A DNA stretch of 64,000 nt, taken from contig QKJR01000095.1 in the NCBI GenBank assembly GCA_003249215.1, forward strand, positions 1 through 64,000. The letters run 5' to 3'. The stretch is from Rhodobacterales bacterium. GTDB lineage: Bacteria; Pseudomonadota; Alphaproteobacteria; Rhodobacterales; Rhodobacteraceae. The position numbers and the translations under genes were made by a program. Of the stretch, positions 61,126 to 64,000 are shown piece after piece. Below the pieces are notes generated by a model. The model was not told where the DNA came from, did no database searches, and saw nothing but the letters and a program-made list of their open reading frames with translations. The first letter of the stretch is position 1. Each line of letters starts with the position of its first letter.

Positions 61126-61988
61126 TTCGTGTCTCCTTTCGCGCGGGCATAGGCGGCCTGCGCCACCCGGCGCGCGAGGACGCCGGCGACATGGGTGCGG
61201 AACTCGGCCGTGCCGCGCTTGTCGGAAATCGGGCTCGCGGCGGCCCGTGCCGCGGCGGCAAGGGCCTCGAGCGCCGCATCGTCGAGCGCGGTGCCCACGA
61301 TCGCAGCGGCCGCTTCGGGCACGAGGATCACCGTCGGTGCCACCGCCCCAAGCGCCACCCGCGCCGCGGCGATGGTCTCGCCCGTCAGCGTCAGGTTCAC
61401 CGCGCAGCCGACCACGGCGATATCCATCTCGGTGCGCGGGATGAAGCGCTGATAGGCATCGCCCCCCGCCGCGCCGCGTGCAGGCAGGGTGATCGCGGCG
61501 ATCAGCTCGCCAGGACCGAGCGAGGTCTTGCCCGGCCCCGTCGGGATCTCCTCGACCGGGACCTCGCGCGCGCCGTTCGGGCCGATGACCGTGACCCGCG
61601 CCTCGGCCGCCACCAGCCCCGGCACGCTGTCGGCCGCGGGCGAGCCATTGCACAGATTGCCCGCCAGCGTCGCGCGCCCCTGCACCTGGGTCGAGCCCAC
61701 GAGCCCCATGCCCTCGACCACCCCCGGCCAGTCGGCCTTCACCCCCGCATGCTCGCCAAGCTCGGCCCCCGAGACCGCCACACCGATCCGCCAGCCGCCC
61801 TCGGGCGTTCGCGAAATGTCATGCACGCCCGGGATCTGCTTGAGGTCGATCAGGTCATCGGGCGTCACGAGGCCCGAGCGCAATTGCACGAGCACATCCG
61901 TCCCACCGGCGAGGAAACGGGTGATCCCCGGCGCCCCTGCCGCAATCTCGGCCGCCTCCGAGAAGGATTTCGCACAATGGTATCTCAT
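61122..61988 (-). CDS. Molybdenum hydroxylase FAD-binding medium subunit
   Basis: 288 residues, PCMH-type FAD domain: FLAGGTDVLVQLRSG near residues 25-39 and VGSTQVQGRATLAGNLCNGSPAADSVP near 97-123, then a CO-dehydrogenase-flavoprotein C-terminal domain (RTEMDIAVVGCAVNL). First gene of the three-subunit operon (order M-S-L). Its start ATG belongs to a tandem 14-bp repeat; the ribosome site lies two repeats upstream. Confidence 0.92.
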   Translation of the reverse strand: MRYHCAKSFSEAAEIAAGAPGITRFLAGGTDVLVQLRSGLVTPDDLIDLKQIPGVHDISRTPEGGWRIGVAVSGAELGEHAGVKADWPGVVEGMGLVGSTQVQGRATLAGNLCNGSPAADSVPGLVAAEARVTVIGPNGAREVPVEEIPTGPGKTSLGPGELIAAITLPARGAAGGDAYQRFIPRTEMDIAVVGCAVNLTLTGETIAAARVALGAVAPTVILVPEAAAAIVGTALDDAALEALAAAARAAASPISDKRGTAEFRTHVAGVLARRVAQAAYARAKGDTK

Positions 61989-62032
61989 CGGGGGTATCTC
62001 ATCGGGGGTCTCTCATCGGGTTCCCTTCTCCT
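61981..62032 (-). promoter_or_regulatory. Tandem 14-bp repeat making two coupled mini-ORFs before the FAD subunit
   Basis: Plus-strand TATCTCATCGGGGG occurs at 61981-61994 and 61995-62008, with a third partial copy at 62009-62020. On the minus strand this gives a GGAGAAGGGA ribosome site (62022-62032 region), then ATG-AGA-GAC-CCC-CGA-TGA, then ATG-AGA-TAC-CCC-CGA-TGA, then the real start. Each stop overlaps the next ATG as ATGA. Confidence 0.8.
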
Positions 62033-62250
62033 GCAACTCGCCCGGGGCAGGCCACCGGAGGGCCCGACACGAAGGGCGTCACGGCGCCAGCGGCGCTTGC
62101 CCGGGCGAGGACGGAATCGTCCCCGGGGCGGCCACATGACGGCGCATCTTCGATTGTTAGCGCATGCCGGGGCGTCGGTCTATCGCCGCGAACCGGACCG
62201 GGGCGACGAAATCGCCTTCGGCTGCGCGCGGGTTTGCGGCGGCTGCGCGG

Positions 62251-62715
62251 TCAGCAGATCCGCGCAAGCAGGCGCATGAAGACCTTGCGCTCGGAGGGTT
62301 TGAGCGGCGCGAGCGTCGTGCGGCTCACGTTCATCGCGGCCTCGATTGCAGCGTTCAGCAGCTCGATCCCGTCCGGGGTCAGCGACACCAGATACCGGCG
62401 CCGGTCGTCGGGGTCGGGCTCGGTGCGCAAGAGATCCCGCGCCACAAGGCGATCGACGACGCCCTTGGTCGTCGCCCCGTCCATCGCCACCGAGCGCCCG
62501 AGCTGATTTTGCGACATCGCCCCCTCTTCGCCGAGCCGGTACATCACCGAAAACTGCGTCGTGGTCAGCCCGCCGGGCACGAGCTCGGCGAAGATCAGGG
62601 AGTTGCGCTGATAGGCACGGCGGAGCAGAAAACCCACTTGTTCGTCGAGCACATAGCCATGCTCGGCGCTGGTCATGACCTTGGTTTCCTCCGCCACACG
62701 GGCCTCCTTGTTCAA
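62251..62715 (-). CDS. MarR-family transcriptional regulator
   Basis: 154 residues. MarR core: LTTTQFSVMYRLGEEG, MSQNQLGRSVAMDGATTKGVVDRLVARDLL near residues 67-96, and wing DPDDRRRYLVSLTPDG near 101-116. Overlaps the upstream livF-like gene by 4 nt and lies 262 nt before the hydroxylase operon, so it may control both transport and oxidation genes. No operator was identified in the gap. Confidence 0.9.
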   Translation of the reverse strand: MNKEARVAEETKVMTSAEHGYVLDEQVGFLLRRAYQRNSLIFAELVPGGLTTTQFSVMYRLGEEGAMSQNQLGRSVAMDGATTKGVVDRLVARDLLRTEPDPDDRRRYLVSLTPDGIELLNAAIEAAMNVSRTTLAPLKPSERKVFMRLLARIC

Positions 62716-63413
62716 ACCGCCAGATAGGCGTCGCGGATCTCCGGATGTGCCTCCAGCTCCGCAAATGTCCCATCGAATTTCTTTTCGCCGCTTTCGATGA
62801 TGATCGCACGATCGGCCACCACCCGGGCAAAATGCAGGTTCTGCTCGGAGATCATCACCGTCAAGCCCTGCGCCTTGAGCCGCAGGATCGCGCGGGCCAT
62901 TTCCTCGACGATGACCGGGGCGATGCCCTCGGAGGGTTCGTCGAGCAGCAAAAGCGAGGGGTTGCCCATCAGCGTGCGCGCGATGGTCAGCATCTGCTGC
63001 TCGCCGCCCGACATCGCCTTGCCGAGCTGGTTGCGCCGCTCGTGGAGGTTCGGGAAGATCTCGAAGAGCTGCTCCACGCTCCAGTGCGGCGCGCCCTCGC
63101 GCGCGGGCTGGCGGCCGACCTCGAGGTTTTCGAGCACGGTGAGCGCGGTGAAGATGCGCCGGTCCTCGGGGACATAGCCGATCCCGGCGCGCGCCACGCG
63201 ATAGGCGGCCTGCCCGGTCACCTCCGTGCCCTGAAAGCGCACCTTGCCCGATTTCGGGCGCACGAGCTGGATGATCGACTTCATCGTCGTGCTCTTGCCC
63301 GCGCCGTTGCGCCCCAGAAGCGCCACGACCTCGCCGCGCCCGACCGAGAAGGACAGATCCTGCAGGATATGCGCCTTGCCGTAGAAACTGTTGACGCGCT
63401 CGAGCTCAAGCAT
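62712..63413 (-). CDS. Branched-chain-type ABC transporter ATPase (LivF-like), second system
   Basis: 233 residues. Walker A LGRNGAGKSTTMKSIIQL near residues 34-51, LivF-typical GIGYVPEDRRIFTALTVLENL near 80-100, signature MSGGEQQMLTIARTLM near 132, Walker B LLLLDEPSEGIAP near 153, and EQNLHFA. Overlaps the livG-like gene by 8 nt. Different family member from the ATPase at 30486-31190. Confidence 0.94.
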   Translation of the reverse strand: MLELERVNSFYGKAHILQDLSFSVGRGEVVALLGRNGAGKSTTMKSIIQLVRPKSGKVRFQGTEVTGQAAYRVARAGIGYVPEDRRIFTALTVLENLEVGRQPAREGAPHWSVEQLFEIFPNLHERRNQLGKAMSGGEQQMLTIARTLMGNPSLLLLDEPSEGIAPVIVEEMARAILRLKAQGLTVMISEQNLHFARVVADRAIIIESGEKKFDGTFAELEAHPEIRDAYLAV

Positions 63414-64000
63414 TCTCGATCTCCTTGAACAACATCCCGCCGCCCAGATAGACCTCCTGGACCTGCGGATTGGCGCGCACCTCGGCGGCATTGCCATCGG
63501 CGATCAGCTCGCCGCGGTTGAGCACCATGATGTGATGGGCATGGGTGAAGACCACGTCCATGTCATGCTCGGTGAAGAGCACGCTGACCCCCTCCTGCGC
63601 GACGATATCGGCGGTGAGCTGCATCAGCGCGATCCGCGCCGAAGGGGCCATCCCCGCCGTCGGTTCATCCATCAGGAGAAGCCGGGGCTTGTGGGCGAGC
63701 GCGATCGCGAGCTCGAGCCGCTTGAGATCGCCATAGGCCAGCACCGAACAGGGCCGCTCGGCCTGCGCCGTCATCGCCACCCGATCCAGAAGCGCCATCG
63801 CCTCGTCACGATAGAGATCGCGCGCCCGCGGCAAGAGCGAGAAGATCCGGTGATTGTGGCTGATCAGCGCCATCTGCACATTCTCGATCACCGTCATCGA
63901 AGCATAGGTGCCGGTGATCTGGAAGGTGCGCCCGACGCCCCGGCGCCAGACCTGCCGCGGGCGCAGGCCGGTGATCCGCTTCCCATCGAGGAACACATCG
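63406..64000 (-). CDS. Branched-chain-type ABC transporter ATPase (LivG-like), C-terminal part
   Basis: The visible C-terminal roughly 198 residues (5' end outside the window). GVGRTFQITGTYASMTVIENV matches the LivG Q-loop region. The signature is degenerate (LAYGDLKRLELAIALA), Walker B is LLLMDEPTAGMAP, and the H-loop is LFTEHDMDVVF. The tail VQEVYLGGG is typical. Walker A lies beyond the edge. Permease and binding-protein genes are presumably further upstream. Confidence 0.92.
   Translation of the reverse strand, partial: DVFLDGKRITGLRPRQVWRRGVGRTFQITGTYASMTVIENVQMALISHNHRIFSLLPRARDLYRDEAMALLDRVAMTAQAERPCSVLAYGDLKRLELAIALAHKPRLLLMDEPTAGMAPSARIALMQLTADIVAQEGVSVLFTEHDMDVVFTHAHHIMVLNRGELIADGNAAEVRANPQVQEVYLGGGMLFKEIENA

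Noticed and set aside
61981-62020. Short tandem repeat considered as a CRISPR remnant
   Set aside because: Units are 14 bp and directly adjacent without spacers; it is a start-site duplication.
1-64000. tRNA, rRNA, CRISPR, transposase, prophage or integrase
   Set aside because: None recognised while reading the window; nearly all sequence is explained by protein-coding genes and short intergenic signals.

Overview
The window is high-GC DNA from an alphaproteobacterium, most likely a member of the Rhodobacteraceae/Paracoccaceae. The signs are the gshB-yraN-rsmI block beside an LppC-type lipoprotein and glnD-murJ, the abundance of TRAP transporters and FCD-type GntR regulators, a short Hint-domain protein, and a dispersed inverted-repeat element built on GAGTATTTT...CCAAGAAAAAGC. 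Genes are tightly packed, many with 1-8 nt overlaps. I see no rRNA, tRNA, CRISPR array, transposase or phage gene. Family assignments come from reading motifs; no database search was run.

Layout. 0-13.6 kb holds housekeeping genes: glutathione synthetase (cut by the window edge), YraN, RsmI, a penicillin-binding-protein-activator lipoprotein, GlnD, MurJ, a rhomboid homologue without its catalytic dyad, TrpS, an acyl-CoA synthetase, an EamA transporter, a sulfotransferase-like protein and a Hint protein. 13.6-19.7 kb is a beta-oxidation operon (gst, thiolase, two paralogous cupins, FadJ-type protein) flanked by two copies of the dispersed repeat, followed by a GFA-family enzyme and a small ribbon-helix-helix-like protein. 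19.9-29.4 kb is one long minus-strand operon: TRAP transporter (P, Q, M), an internally duplicated membrane protein, HyuB, HyuA, a BhcC/DSD1-like PLP enzyme and a GntR regulator. A palindrome sits inside the candidate promoter upstream of dctP.

29.8-40.8 kb looks like an uptake-plus-oxidation system. A branched-chain-type ABC transporter and a MarR regulator are divergent from an operon of flavin reductase, HpaB-type monooxygenase, cupin, amidase and DUF2848 protein, followed by a GntR regulator. 41-45.3 kb is the catechol ortho-cleavage branch (catB-catC-catA, divergent catR with a canonical ATAC-N7-GTAT site, and pcaD).

45.5-53.5 kb is the most unusual block. A TRAP transporter is co-oriented with PyrK-like and PyrD class 1B-like subunits, an M20-type N-carbamoyl-amino-acid hydrolase, orotate phosphoribosyltransferase and an unrecognised small protein. 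An XRE regulator lies upstream, and a shared TCTmA-N4-TGAGA motif precedes both the regulator and dctP. I propose an orotate/dihydroorotate/ureidosuccinate uptake and utilisation operon. 53.6-55.9 kb has a LuxR-type regulator and a class III aminotransferase. 56.1-64 kb is a three-subunit molybdenum hydroxylase with XdhC-, MobA- and MoaD-like accessory proteins, then MarR and a second LivF/LivG pair that runs off the window.
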